The notes below the pieces were generated by a model that was given only the letters and a program-made list of their open reading frames with translations, ran no database searches and was not told the DNA's origin. Positions 44,065-54,009 of a stretch of 64,000 nt of DNA are shown here, piece after piece. Numbering within the stretch: the first letter of the stretch is position 1; each line of letters opens with the position of its first letter. The position numbers were made by a program, and so were the translations under genes. Source of the stretch: Trichaptum fuscoviolaceum (taxonomy: Eukaryota > Basidiomycota > Agaricomycetes > Hymenochaetales > Trichaptaceae); contig CAJSYZ010000002.1 of assembly GCA_910574455.1 (NCBI GenBank), forward strand, positions 5,853,671-5,917,670, written 5' to 3'.

Positions 44065-45868
44065 CTAGTTGTGGTGACTGTTTCTATTAGAAGACCTTTC
44101 TTCCTGCTTGCCATTAGGAAGATACATCGGTGTGCAAATATCCTCAGGCTTTCGGTTCATCACTTCGCTTAGATAATCGCGATACTGTGAGTTGTAGATC
44201 TCTCCCGGTGATAAACTCGTCCTGGCAGTCGAAGCCCCGGCCGTAACCCTCGCTCCGGGTGGTATATCGTTACATATCTCGAGCACCGTTGCTATCAGTT
44301 GGTCTTGAAATTTATCATAGCGGGTACTATTGTGGGTATCCTTCAAGTCTACGTAAGCCGTGAACTTCTCAATAGAGTCAAGGACTGCGTCAGTCCTCTC
44401 CTCCCGAGCATGTATGATATCGTTCATTACGTAGCGGATTGAACGGGATAGCTGGTTACCCATGACTGTGTGGAAAAGATCCTCGTTGAGGACTATTTGC
44501 AACCACCTCTTGACGACTTTAAAACCATGTATCAACTCCCGCTGAATCTTTTCCAAACGACGGACATCTCGTAAGTCGAGTTTGTTCAAAAAATCAGCGA
44601 AAGAGGGATTAGGCCCCAAGGCCTTCAAGGTCCTTTTCATGTCTTCAACAGATTTGATGCGAAGGTCGTCGGCCATAACAAAGTTCGGCACTTCTTCACC
44701 GTTATGGAGTGCGCGGACCTTGTCCCAAAGTGTGAGCGCCAGTCTCCGTCCAATCTCCGAGTCTTTAAAGACTAGATGCTTGTGAACGTCAGGCTGAGGG
44801 CGTACCTGAGGCAATCCCCCAAACAGTTGGACCGCAGGCGTTACGAAAGTTCCTGGGTTGTCCACCGTCATTGAGTAGAGCCTTTCCTGTGCATTGGGCT
44901 TGAAATTAAACTGAAGAGCTGCCGATTGTTGGAGGAGTTTGTCAATTTCTACAATGAAATCGTAAAGTGCGTTGTAATGGAGCTGGAAATACGGTAGAAA
45001 GAACCGGAAAGCAGTTAATTTGTTCACCTGAGATGCGTCGAATGGCAGGTTTTGACGTTGCCGAGCTTCACGATTCAGGATAAATTTGACATGTGGTGGG
45101 TCTTTTACCACAGTGTAGGATATTTCTTCCGGTTCCGGGGAACGACTCGAAGTCGGAGGTGGCAAGTAAACTCGAAGGTATCGTTTAAAGTGTTCATGCA
45201 TGACGACAGACAATGTCTTAAAGTTGGCGGCAAAGTAATTGAGAGTGCCGGGAACAGAATTCGGTGAGTACTTGGTTCTCAGTATCTCCTCGCCAGTGAA
45301 ATCAAGGACAATTGCACAGCCTTCCCGGAGGTAGGTCAGTAGATTATCTGTAAGCTTCCTCATTCTTACAGCGTCGCCTGCTTGCCGTGACTAACAAGGG
45401 TATGTTTTTAGATGTCACTCTTTTTAGAAATGTGATCATGTTACTTACCCCAGACATTTTGTCTTCCACGAGATCGATTGACGCTGATACGTCATTTAAA
45501 GTATCTGCAACGTTCTTCTGGACTCCTTCCATCACGGCAAACCTCTTCTCCAAATCCGTAACTCGAGCCCTCAATTCATTGGAATCCTTTTTATGAAATT
45601 CCTCCCATTTTTTCAGCTTCTTGGTCAAGTCCTGCAGCTGCTTGACTCCTGCATTTGGATCGTCTAAGGGCTCGAGCTCAGAGGGGGTTGGCGAATGAGA
45701 TGAACTCTTTGGGATCAAGTGAGCCGATTCGATGTTTTCTGTGCCAGTGAAGGGTTAGCTTTGGACACAGACTATGATAGAAAAGGGAGGAAGAATGCGT
45801 TACCTTCGCTTGGATCGACGTTATCAACTTGAGAATCCGCATCACAGAATCCGGCACAAAACTATATA
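44065..45868 (-). CDS. Unrecognised ~530 aa coiled-coil protein
   Basis: This is a well-kept open frame. The main exon (44065 to about 45405) continues from an upstream exon through a clean intron (donor GGG-gtaagt near 45450, acceptor ttgttag). The joined N-terminus reads LKKWEEFHKKDSNELRARVT, DLEKRFAVMEGVQKNVADTL, and then SGSRQAGDAVRMRKLTDNLL. The first 120 residues are coiled coil. The rest is a compact alpha-helical-looking protein with ICNDIPPGARVTAGASTART near the end. A further upstream exon near 45795-45868 (DADSQVDNVDPSE) is probable, and the true start is not fixed. I recognise no domain. It sits between the Plavaka 3' end and pseudogenes and may be a transposon-linked or lineage-specific gene. 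Confidence 0.5.
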
Positions 45869-46498
45869 TACATAATCTTCTATTTATACATATATTGACT
45901 ATTTGAGCTCTACAGTAGAAGACAAAGTTTCATTAGTGCATATTAAATTATTGTAGGCAGCTCATGGGCCAACGGTAATAATGTTTAAATATGACAAACT
46001 TACGATGAGTGCTACAGACTTACACAATTAAATGGAAAGGATTAGTCAATATCTAATCTAATTTGTAGTGAATATGCAGTGATTTCCGAAGATCACATAT
46101 AAAGATAGAGATTGCATTGATATTGTAATAGTTTAATAGGAGCTTTAGCTATGTTATAAAGCTGGTATAATACACTAGATAAATATTGTAAGAAATTCAT
46201 AATGTCTATGGACATTGTAATGTTACGGTAATTAACGGTAATCGATGACAGGTGGTGCCGTTGGCCAAAAAAAGGACTTGTGCAAAATCAGAAAAAGGAC
46301 AAGTTACTTAGTACATAATGACACCAAGTCCAGTTTAGGACACTTTCTTAACTCCACGGTCTCACGCCTTCGCCACCTAACCCTCCGCCCTCAGTCCCGC
46401 TAGTTTGGATGACATGCTTCGCATCTTGGTCAAAGCTCTCATGTTGGCTCTACAAATCAAAGATTTGGGACTGACCTTGTATTCTCTTTTTGCTTTAG
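45869..46498. other. AT-rich intergenic region
   Basis: An AT-rich stretch with no coding pattern or tandem repeat that I can define. The first exon of the P1 pseudogene should lie near its right end but is not recognisable. Confidence 0.4.
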
Positions 46499-46908
46499 TC
46501 AAACACCGACCTTGCGACTGCCTACGCGGCGCTCATTCTCGCCGACAAGGGCTTTGAGATTACCGTGCGTCCTTCAACTTATCTCAAGTCACTCAAAACA
46601 GACTGACTTTCTTCTCCATTTTCCTCTACAATACACTAGTCAGATTAGCTCATAGCGCCCACCACTGCGGCGAAAGTCAAATTTGAGCCCATCTGGGCAT
46701 CTCTACTCACCAAGGCGCTAGAGGGCAAGAACGTGAAGGATCTGCACTGAAACATCGGTGCGGGTGGCGGTGCACCCATCGGTGGTGCACCTGCTGCACC
46801 TGCCGCGGGCGTTGCACCTGGTGACGCACGTGCTGCGGAGGCACCTAAGGAGGAAGAGAAGACAGGGGAGGAGAAGGAGGAGTCTGACGACAACATGGTG
46901 GCGACTTG
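46499..46908 (+). pseudogene. RPP1: 60S acidic ribosomal protein P1 pseudogene
   Basis: The reading frame gives NTDLATAYAALILADKGFEI, then after an intron [20 protein letters not shown] with [11 protein letters not shown], and the alanine-glycine hinge followed by [10 protein letters not shown], all typical of P1 stalk proteins. Two nonsense codons are present: TAG at 46646-46648 and TGA at 46748-46750. The invariant C-terminal GFGLFD that contacts elongation factors is missing, because the sequence switches to a CLF1-like frame right after DDNM. Retained introns show that this arose by DNA-level duplication, not by reverse transcription. Confidence 0.8.
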
Positions 46909-47755
46909 ATTTACCCGCTGCACTCAAAGTACTCGGTGCTGCAATCGGCATGTGTCCTAAGGAAAAGCCTTTCAAAGGCTATATCCAACTTGAGCTCGAC
47001 GTAATACATTTGCTCTTATTATTTGCACGGTTTACTGACATTTCCTTTCAGCTCCGAGAGTTTGACCGTGTGCGAACACTCTATGAAGAGTACATCGAAT
47101 ACGATCCAACGAACTCCTCGGCCTGGATCCAATTCGCCCAGTTCGAGGCAGCGCTCGCGGACTATTCACGAGCGCGAGCCATATTCGAACTCGGCACATC
47201 GCAGCAGCCGCTGTCGTACCCTGAAAACCTCTGGAAGGCGTACATTGACTTCGAGTTTGAGCAGGGCGAGCGACAGCGTACGAGGGATCTGTATGAGCGC
47301 CTTGTGCGCTTGAGTGGCCACGTCAAGGTCTGGCGCGCGTACGCAGAATTTGAAGCGAGCCCGATTCCTGACAATCAGGCGCCGAGGAAGACGAGGACGA
47401 GGCGGAAGAGGAAGAGGAGAAGATGGTGGAGGGCGATTTGAACCTGGCTCGCCAGGTGTTCGAGAGGGCATACAAGGATCTGAAGAACAGGGGCCTTAAA
47501 GAAGAGGTATGTGCTAGCTTATTTGACGTTCTTGAAGGTGGCTGATTTGTGTGTAGCACGTTGTTCTGCTGTAGGCATGGTGAGACTTCGAGCAGAAGAA
47601 CGGAACACCTGCGGATGTCTCGAAGGTTCAGGCAATGATGCCATTGTCAGTCGCAAGCGAAGGACAGTCGACGAAGCGAGCAACATGGTCAAAGAGTGTA
47701 CGTTCTATATCATTGTCGACTTTCCCTCTTGTGCTAACTTGCATTAGATAGGGAC
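46909..47755 (+). pseudogene. CLF1: Fragment of splicing factor CLF1 (crooked neck, HAT repeats)
   Basis: Starting at [20 protein letters not shown], the frame continues with [60 protein letters not shown] and [20 protein letters not shown]. These are half-a-TPR repeats of Clf1/Syf3, a spliceosomal NineTeen-complex scaffold. Further on are ARQVFERAYKDLKNRGLKEE and KVQAMMP, but with in-frame stops near 47573-47590 and a frame shift beyond 47390. Only about the C-terminal third of CLF1 is represented. It is fused directly to the P1 fragment and keeps an intron (about 47001-47051). Confidence 0.8.
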
Positions 47756-47980
47756 ACAATCAACCCGGCCTTCCTCCAGTCATTCGCATGGTGCGTGGCC
47801 ACCCTCCCTGACGGATGAAATATTGAGTTCCAGCCGACGAACACGGCCACGGTCGCGGTGAGCACGCTACCAATCGACAGCACGGCGGACGGGTTGAATA
47901 AGATGCCGGGCGTGACGGAGGTGGCAGAGTGCACATCCGAACCCGTGAATAGTGTGGGCGGTGCGGGCTTTTTTATTTGA
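47756..47980 (+). pseudogene. Coding-like fragment of unknown origin
   Basis: One frame reads TINPAFLQSFAWCVATLPDG, a stop (47817-47819), then FQPTNTATVAVSTLPIDSTA and VTEVAECTSEPVNS. It looks like decayed coding sequence following the CLF1 fragment, but it is not the CLF1 C-terminus as I know it, and I cannot name the family. Confidence 0.3.
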
Positions 47981-48400
47981 ATGTCCATCTGGCCATGTAG
48001 CATGTGGTTTCATATGTATTTAGCTTCGAGTGCCAATGATATAATTTGCAAGCCTTTTAAACTTTTATTGTGTGCATATATCACATCAAAATCTGAGAGA
48101 ATGACTAAAGGTCCGGTAGTGGATTATAATACATGGAGGGCCTGTAACTACACTTAATAGAAGCAAATATCAAAATTCTTCACAGTTCCGGAGGGAACTG
48201 TAATGAGTTGTAAGGACAAATAAAATCATAATGCTCCATAATGTCTATAAATATAAATAATGAGGTGTGAGACCACAATGCCTTTCAAGTTTTAAGTGAA
48301 GCTTAATTCATACAAAGATGTTGCAGCCAATTGGACGATTATTGCAAACCCGGTCGTCAACCGTTAATTCACGGTAAGATATATGCCTCATTTTCATTGA
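47981..48400. other. AT-rich intergenic region
   Basis: Contains no gene, clear repeat or structured element that I can support. Confidence 0.4.
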
Positions 48401-49162
48401 TTATTTGAGATTTAAATCAATTAGGCCCCATTGTGGCCGAGGATAGCCCAGCGATAATAAGTGGCCGGATTCTGTGATGCGATACTCCAATTGCCGGCGA
48501 ACTGCGCATAGATTTTTGGGCAGCAGACACTTTAGAACGCAAATCCGACAACATGTCATTTGGAGTACTACGTGGGCTGCGGCTGAATCGAGGCCGAGGA
48601 GTAGGTGAAGGGGTTGAAGGGTTGAGGACGCTAATTTGAAGAACCCTCTTATTTGGAATAGTCGGATCGTTCTGCGCGACGTCCCGGGAGGAGGGAAAGG
48701 AACTCGGTGGATCAGAGTTCCAGACACGCCTCCGAGTCTCCCCTCGATAGCCATTGGCGCCAAAGTATGTTCCAAGTTCTTCACGCGGTGTATAACTGTT
48801 GTGTACGTGTTGTGCGCTGCCTCTATAGTCGCGGTTCGAGCCCGCAGGGTATGAAGAGCTGGTCCTGTCTTGGTATTGCCCACTGGCGCTGGTAAGGCTC
48901 GGCCCCGGAGTGCTCGTGAGACTGTGCTCATAAAGTCTCCGTTTATTACTTCTGTTCTTGCTGTGCCAGTCCTTCTGTGAATACGGCGGTGAATAGGAAC
49001 GTTCACGGCCCTTCGAGTACCGATTACGACTGGAACGATGCTCCGACTCGGATTCGGATTCTTCGAAATAATTGTCAGAACCGGCGAGGGGTCCGACTCA
49101 AACTCAGGCTCACCTTCACTTTTCGGGCTGCGCTGACGCTTCTTACTATTGTATGATGGCAT
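48401..49162 (-). CDS. Hypothetical protein, basic, unrecognised
   Basis: A 253-codon open frame starting MPSYNSKKRQRSPKSEGEPE at 49162. It is basic and Ser/Pro/Arg-rich for the first ~140 residues, and shows no domain that I recognise. Beyond about residue 200 (CCRICVLKCLLPKNLCAVRR) it looks less like protein. The start lies at the edge of the repeat-rich region 49163-50340, as the DUF6532 gene start does at 25829, so it could be the first exon of another transposon-associated gene. This is weak. Confidence 0.25.
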   Translation of the reverse strand: MPSYNSKKRQRSPKSEGEPEFESDPSPVLTIISKNPNPSRSIVPVVIGTRRAVNVPIHRRIHRRTGTARTEVINGDFMSTVSRALRGRALPAPVGNTKTGPALHTLRARTATIEAAHNTYTTVIHRVKNLEHTLAPMAIEGRLGGVSGTLIHRVPFPPPGTSRRTIRLFQIRGFFKLASSTLQPLHLLLGLDSAAAHVVLQMTCCRICVLKCLLPKNLCAVRRQLEYRITESGHLLSLGYPRPQWGLIDLNLK

Positions 49163-50340
49163 AACTGCAAACTGGAGGAGTCTCAGGCTTGCCGTGAGTA
49201 GTGATGCCGAATATTAGTAATAGTAGTGGTAGTGGTAGTAGTGGTACTACCTCACGCGGAAGTTCGGTAGCGAGTAGTAGTACTAAGTAGTAGTAGCAAA
49301 CTTGAAGCGGATCAGGCTCACGCTTGGCCTGAGGCTGTAGCCTGAGTGGTTCTAATCGGTAGAGCTACTACTAGTATACTAGAAGTACAAGCTTGAAGAT
49401 CTCAGTTAGGGGATGAAGTAGATCTAGAAGGCTGAAAGCTCACTCACCACCAGTGCCAGCAGTCTACAAGTAGGATGAAATTCAGGTGGACTTCAGGATG
49501 AGAGGGCTTCAAGCTGTTGATGTGTGAAGTTGAAGAACAAGCCTAAGTACTAGACTCGGGCACGACACGTCGCTCAGGCTCACTGGGGTGCAACGTCAAG
49601 TTGTGGGCATGGGGTACTCAGGCTACTAAATTCGGAACTTGAACTTGAACTAGTTGAAAGTCCGACGGCTCGGAGTGGAAACGCTACTAGTACCTCAGGC
49701 TGCCACGTACTACTGCCGTGACTCCCGGGCCGTCGGAGTCGGACATCATGATCACTGCAACTCACTGGCAGGCTGAATGATCCGACTCGGAGTTGGCATT
49801 CAAGTTGCGCGCGCCGACAACTTCAACTTGAAATTGAACTTGAATGCCACTGGCATGCCAGTGATGTTTGGCGACTACTACTACCTACTATTAGTACTCA
49901 CTGGCAGGGTACCGTACTACTACTAGCCACTGGCAGCTGAATGATCCAGTCTTAAGCAGCTTAAGCTTCCAGTTCTGTCCACTCAGACTGGCAAGTTGTC
50001 ACAATCTCAACTTTACTACTACTACTAGTAGTAGTATACGGTTCGAGTCCGAGTTCGAGTCCGAGTCCGAGTCCGAGTCCGAGCCTGAGTTCAAGGCCGG
50101 ACACCGGACCTGAGTGAGCTTGAAGGCTGGCCCAGCACTGGTGAGTGGCACTCAGGCTGTCCGGCCGGCGTGACGGCGGTACTTCAAGTTCAAGTTCAAG
50201 TTCAAGTTCAAGTTGGAGCCTCAGGCTGAGTCGGAGTCGGGTCAGAGTTCAACTTGAAGTTGACTCGTCATCAATTCAAGAACTTCAAGTTGAAGCTGAG
50301 CCGAGCCTCCTCCGACTTGGACTCGGAGTCTCACAGGCTT
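49163..50340. repeat. Compound simple-repeat and palindrome region
   Basis: About 1.2 kb dominated by short repeats: TAGTAGTGGTAG-type trinucleotides (49200-49300), ACTACTAGTAGTAGT palindromes (50015-50035), GAGTCC hexamers (50041-50090) and TTCAAG hexamers (50182-50214). Scattered CACTGGCA/TGCCAGTG and 'ctcaggct' words lie between 49450 and 50160. The same vocabulary occurs in the Plavaka spacers, so this may be the fused sub-terminal regions of one or more decayed elements. No gene is supported. Confidence 0.6.
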
Positions 50341-50886
50341 CAAGTTACTACTGCTCTACGCCCCGACTCGTGAATGCCACCAACTAGAACTGAGGTTACT
50401 ACTACAAGAGGTAGTAGGCCTTTCGTTTCACTGTTGAGTTTGCTGTGTATACTCTCTTTTTTCTTCCGCCGCGCATCTGCCGACTCACTCACTCTGCCTG
50501 TCTCAGCATGCTCAAATTGTTCTATCGGTTTCAACGCCTTGCGCAGCTCACGTACGTCTGCACGATACTTTTGTAGCTCCCTGTGGGTCGACGCGTTTCG
50601 GCTCGTTCGGCACGGCTCGTATGGAAACCCAGGGGGTAGGAGTTCGACCGCTTTTGCAGAGGACACGAAACCACTACCGTCTACGCAATTTACTGCGCCC
50701 ACAGCAGGTGGTTGCCCCAAGTCTTGCCCCAGGCTTCTCTCGCAAATTTATCCCGACGCGTATCCCCTTACCGACTAAAGCAATGGCGAGCACACTGGGG
50801 CGCATGCGCACACGTCTACCTCCACAGTTGACAACACAAATTCCTTCAGCAATTGGTGATGGTAGAGTGATTACATCTGTCACCAT
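50340..50886 (-). CDS. Possible coding fragment with charged helix
   Basis: A minus-strand open frame (50720-50340) includes HRELQKYRADVRELRKALKP, a plausible amphipathic helix. An adjacent frame (50886-50674) reads ITLPSPIAEGICVVNCGGRR. Together they may be exons or decayed pieces of one gene. No family is recognised and the repeat region cuts it at the 3' side. Confidence 0.25.
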
Positions 50887-50891
50887 ATATC

Positions 50892-51840
50892 ATGAGTGAA
50901 CCTTCTCCAATGGATAGAGCTACGCCAGAGAGCTCATCATCAGTGGTGGCTGATGAGTGCAGGACGTTAAAACTGGTTGCTGCACTTGCATCCGAGGTCT
51001 GTTCCTCCCAGGTTTTGAATCGCGAGACGCATCACCAACGTTTGGAATGTGCAAAGAGGCAAGTTACTGAACCGGCGCTCACAGGCACCAGGAGGGGATG
51101 TGCGTGCGGTAATCAGTGAGCGAAAGCTTCTACTGTACTTCTCGAGTAAGTTGTTCTTTTATTTTTTGAATCATAATACTCACAGGCTTCTTCAGCTTTG
51201 GAGCATCGGCACGGGGAATGTCCATACGTTCTCCGAGAAAATCTGCATAAGATTTACGCCGAAAATTGTATTGTCTTTTTTCTTGGGCGTGGGGGATTGG
51301 ACACATCCGTTCGCGTATGGAATCTGCAAATGGGTATGATTTTCTTCACATTCATTCATCCCCGACTCGTCAGTGACAACTTTTCAGTACGACTCCGACT
51401 TTCTTGTCACCGGAAGGAACGATGGCCGCGTCAGCTTCTTCTCGTTTCATCGTTCCTCTTTTCCTCGACCATCTCCAGCTCAACAATAAGCGGCCACAGG
51501 ACTTGCACTGAGCAGTCAGGGGACGAGTCTCTATCCCTACCGTCTACACTCACCTCAGGGATCCCTGCTCAATCGACATCTAAGCCTAAGTTCGCCTGGC
51601 CTGAGCGGCGAAAGAGCCCAAAAACATGGGAAGGATGCTGAACAGCTACGCTCTCTCAACACATACAACAGTGAGGAGAGAAAAGGTTGCGAAGTTGCGC
51701 GGTCGGATTCGTATATACGGGGCTATGTATCACCGGGCAGTTTGATGCGTCCCAATATTCCGCTTGCATGCACAAAGTCCACCAGACGTCGACAAAGCGA
51801 CTCACAACTCAATTTGCAAATGCAGCGAAGGGAATGATTA
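50892..51840 (+). pseudogene. WD40-repeat protein remnant
   Basis: After MSEPSPMDRATPESSSSVVA, exon-like pieces give LEHRHGECPYVLRENL, then GLDTSVRVWNLQ (a WD40 repeat ending in the typical VRVW) and YDSDFLVTGRNDGRVSFFSF (the start of the next blade). A stop codon (TAA near 51488) interrupts the frame, after which the same frame stays open to about 51840 with ATGLALSSQGTSLYP and a Ser/Arg-rich tail. Only one to two blades are recognisable, so it is a fragment or a degraded gene. I cannot name the parent. Confidence 0.4.
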
Positions 51841-51857
51841 TAACTGCATTTTCGACA

Positions 51858-52169
51858 TCATCCAAGTTGTCGTGTCCCCATTCCTTGCCAAACACCTCTG
51901 CCCCGCCACCATTGCCGCCTAAATGGAGAACGCTCGGTTTCAATGTGCAGTATGAGTTGATCGTCGGCCGACAGCGCGATTCCCTCAGCTCCGAGGACGA
52001 GAAACGCGCCTTCATGCAAATTACTCCTTCCGAAGCGGGTTGGGATGCATTCAAGTTCAAGTTGGCCCATTTCCCATTTTGGCACGGTTCTAGTTCAAGT
52101 TTCGGGTTGAGTACAGGGATGACTGGTTGTATGGTGAGTTACTCGTGGCTTTCTTCGAAATCCTTCTAG
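51858..52169 (+). CDS. Hypothetical coding fragment
   Basis: An open frame encoding PPPLPPKWRTLGFNVQYELI, SEDEKRAFMQITPSEAGWDA and FKFKLAHFPFWHG. The amino-acid composition looks coding, but no family is recognised and no complete gene model could be made. Confidence 0.25.
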   Translation, partial: SSKLSCPHSLPNTSAPPPLPPKWRTLGFNVQYELIVGRQRDSLSSEDEKRAFMQITPSEAGWDAFKFKLAHFPFWHGSSSSFGLSTGMTGCMVSYSWLSSKSF

Positions 52170-52485
52170 AGCTGATGGAGCAGCTTCTTGTGCAGTGGGT
52201 TGTATCCTCCCGACTTCTTCGGAGTTAACATGACTCATTTTCTTGTTTGTTTGTGCTTAAAATGAAAAGAAGCCTTATAATCAAGTCATCCGGAAGAAAT
52301 CATTTGTTATCTCCTATCAGTTCAACTTGCGGTTTATCCAAGTCATAGTACAAAGCACTAATAGCTCCCTCTCTCTTTCTAGAAGAATGGGAAATCAGAA
52401 AACTGACTTCAACTACTTTGTATAAGTGTGAAGTGGGAGCGGGTATCGTCCCCAAGATCATCATCCAGCCATTCCACCGTGAATC

Positions 52486-53527
52486 ATGTTCTCAAATCTT
52501 CGTACTATCCTTCTCATCCTCCTCTCCCTTGATTACGCACGCCTGCACCTCCGCACCGTCCTCCGCTTTCAGCTTGTTCAACGCTGGACAGCAAGGGCTC
52601 AAACGAAGGTACTTGTTTCATTCATATCAAGATCTGTACACTGACTTGTTGCTAGATACACAAGAAACTGCAAACGTTTCTTGATTTCCTCGGGGTACCA
52701 CCAACACCTCTCTCCGAATTAGATGAATATAGGCCCCATAATATAGTTCCGATACAGTGTTGCACGGGCTTGGATGTGGACAACGCAATGACTGCAATAT
52801 ATGCATCTTTGCCACAGGTACCAGCTAGGAGATTTGTCTCGATCGACATCGAGTGGGCAAGTGGCGGAAAAGGGTCCAATCAGCGCGTAGACCTCATCCA
52901 ACTCGCAGTTCAAAACCAGGTTTATCTGGTCAGGACGCATACTCTTACTGACCTTCCTCCTACGTTGGCGCAACTCCTTGGGGATGGTACAGTCATGAAA
53001 GTTTCAGCTGGAATCAACGGTATGAATAACTTATCTTTTCTCCTGCGAGGTGGCCAACCAGAAGAAATGGCAGGTGACGCAGTGCGTATAAAGCGCAAGT
53101 TTTGCACCTCTGTGCGCTCCTGTGTCGATCTGACAGATTGGGCGCGCGTTGTCTACCCGGAAGTCTGGCCCAAAAACCCGACCTGGTCCCAACTGCTCTT
53201 AAACCCTCGTCTCTGGTTCCAGCATCCGACTCCGACTGTCAAGCTCGAAAAAATAGTGGGAGAAGTATTGAGGCTGAACGTCAAGAAGAGTAGTGAGGTC
53301 ACGATGAGTGACTGGGCAGCTAACGAGCTATCAGCGGCACAAATACAATGTAAGTTATCATTTTGTTGCTCAAGATCAACCATCTTCAAGTTCTCACTTG
53401 CATGATCTGCTGTACTGGAATACTAGATGCTGCCATTGATGTTCACAGCACGTTTGCTGTAGCTTTGGCCCTGAGCCAAAGCCACCCACCCTTACCGGAT
53501 AAGTACATCAAGAACTTCGAGGCTTGA
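52486..53527 (+). CDS. DEDDy 3'-5' exonuclease (WRN-exonuclease-like)
   Basis: The ATG at 52486 starts MFSNLRTILLILLSLDYARL; exon 1 ends at 52608, exon 2 starts at 52656 (IHKKLQTFLDFLGVPPTPLS). Exo I is FVSIDIEWASGG, with the D-x-E metal ligands. Exo II is in VSAGINGDAVRIKRKF after an intron starting near 53022. Then CVDLTDWARVV, LEKIVGEVLRLNVKKSSEVT and MSDWAANELSAAQIQ follow, and after the last intron exo III, YAAIDVHSTFAVALAL, gives the Tyr-Asp pair of the DEDDy class. It stops at 53527. This is the fold of the WRN/RNase D exonucleases. No helicase is attached. The gene appears intact although its neighbours are pseudogenes. Confidence 0.75.
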
Positions 53528-54009
53528 TCTAGTAGGCTGAGGCCCACCAGTAGCAGGTTTGACCAAATGTGCTTGAGTTATCGAGTAAATTGTTGTGCAC
53601 ATGCTCTTGTCTTTCAAAGTTGCCAGGAGATTCATGATTAAAATTTATTATTGAATTGCTTTTTTTTCCCGAATGATCACCATAGTCTGAGGTATCAAAG
53701 TGGTTTGGAAGATGTCGCCAATGGTGTCTGTCTGCTGTGAGCAACCCAATGGATTAAATAGTTTTCAACACCACTATTAGTGCTTTTTCAAGACACTTCA
53801 AAGTTTTCAAGACAATTCAATATAACGCCCGGACGGGCCAGCTTTTTGCTGGCGATACCCGAACACCTCTGGGCGTTAAGTAATCACAAGCTACATATTT
53901 TACCCAAGCGGTGCAGCAACTATTTTTCCTCCAATAGTAGTACTATGTCAGTGGCAGATTTGTCTGCTCTGATGCATTATATTATTTTATTATATAGTCC
54001 AGTGTCAGA
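53528..54009. other. Intergenic region without gene
   Basis: Nothing coding is recognised. A short imperfect hairpin-like stretch (gggccagc-ttttt-gctggcg near 53837-53855) is present but is not followed by other terminator or RNA features that I can support. Confidence 0.35.

Noticed and set aside
46758..47441. Single 227-codon ORF spanning the P1/CLF1 junction
   Set aside because: Its first ~75 codons are an out-of-frame reading of P1 and it reads through an intron; it is not a real fusion protein.
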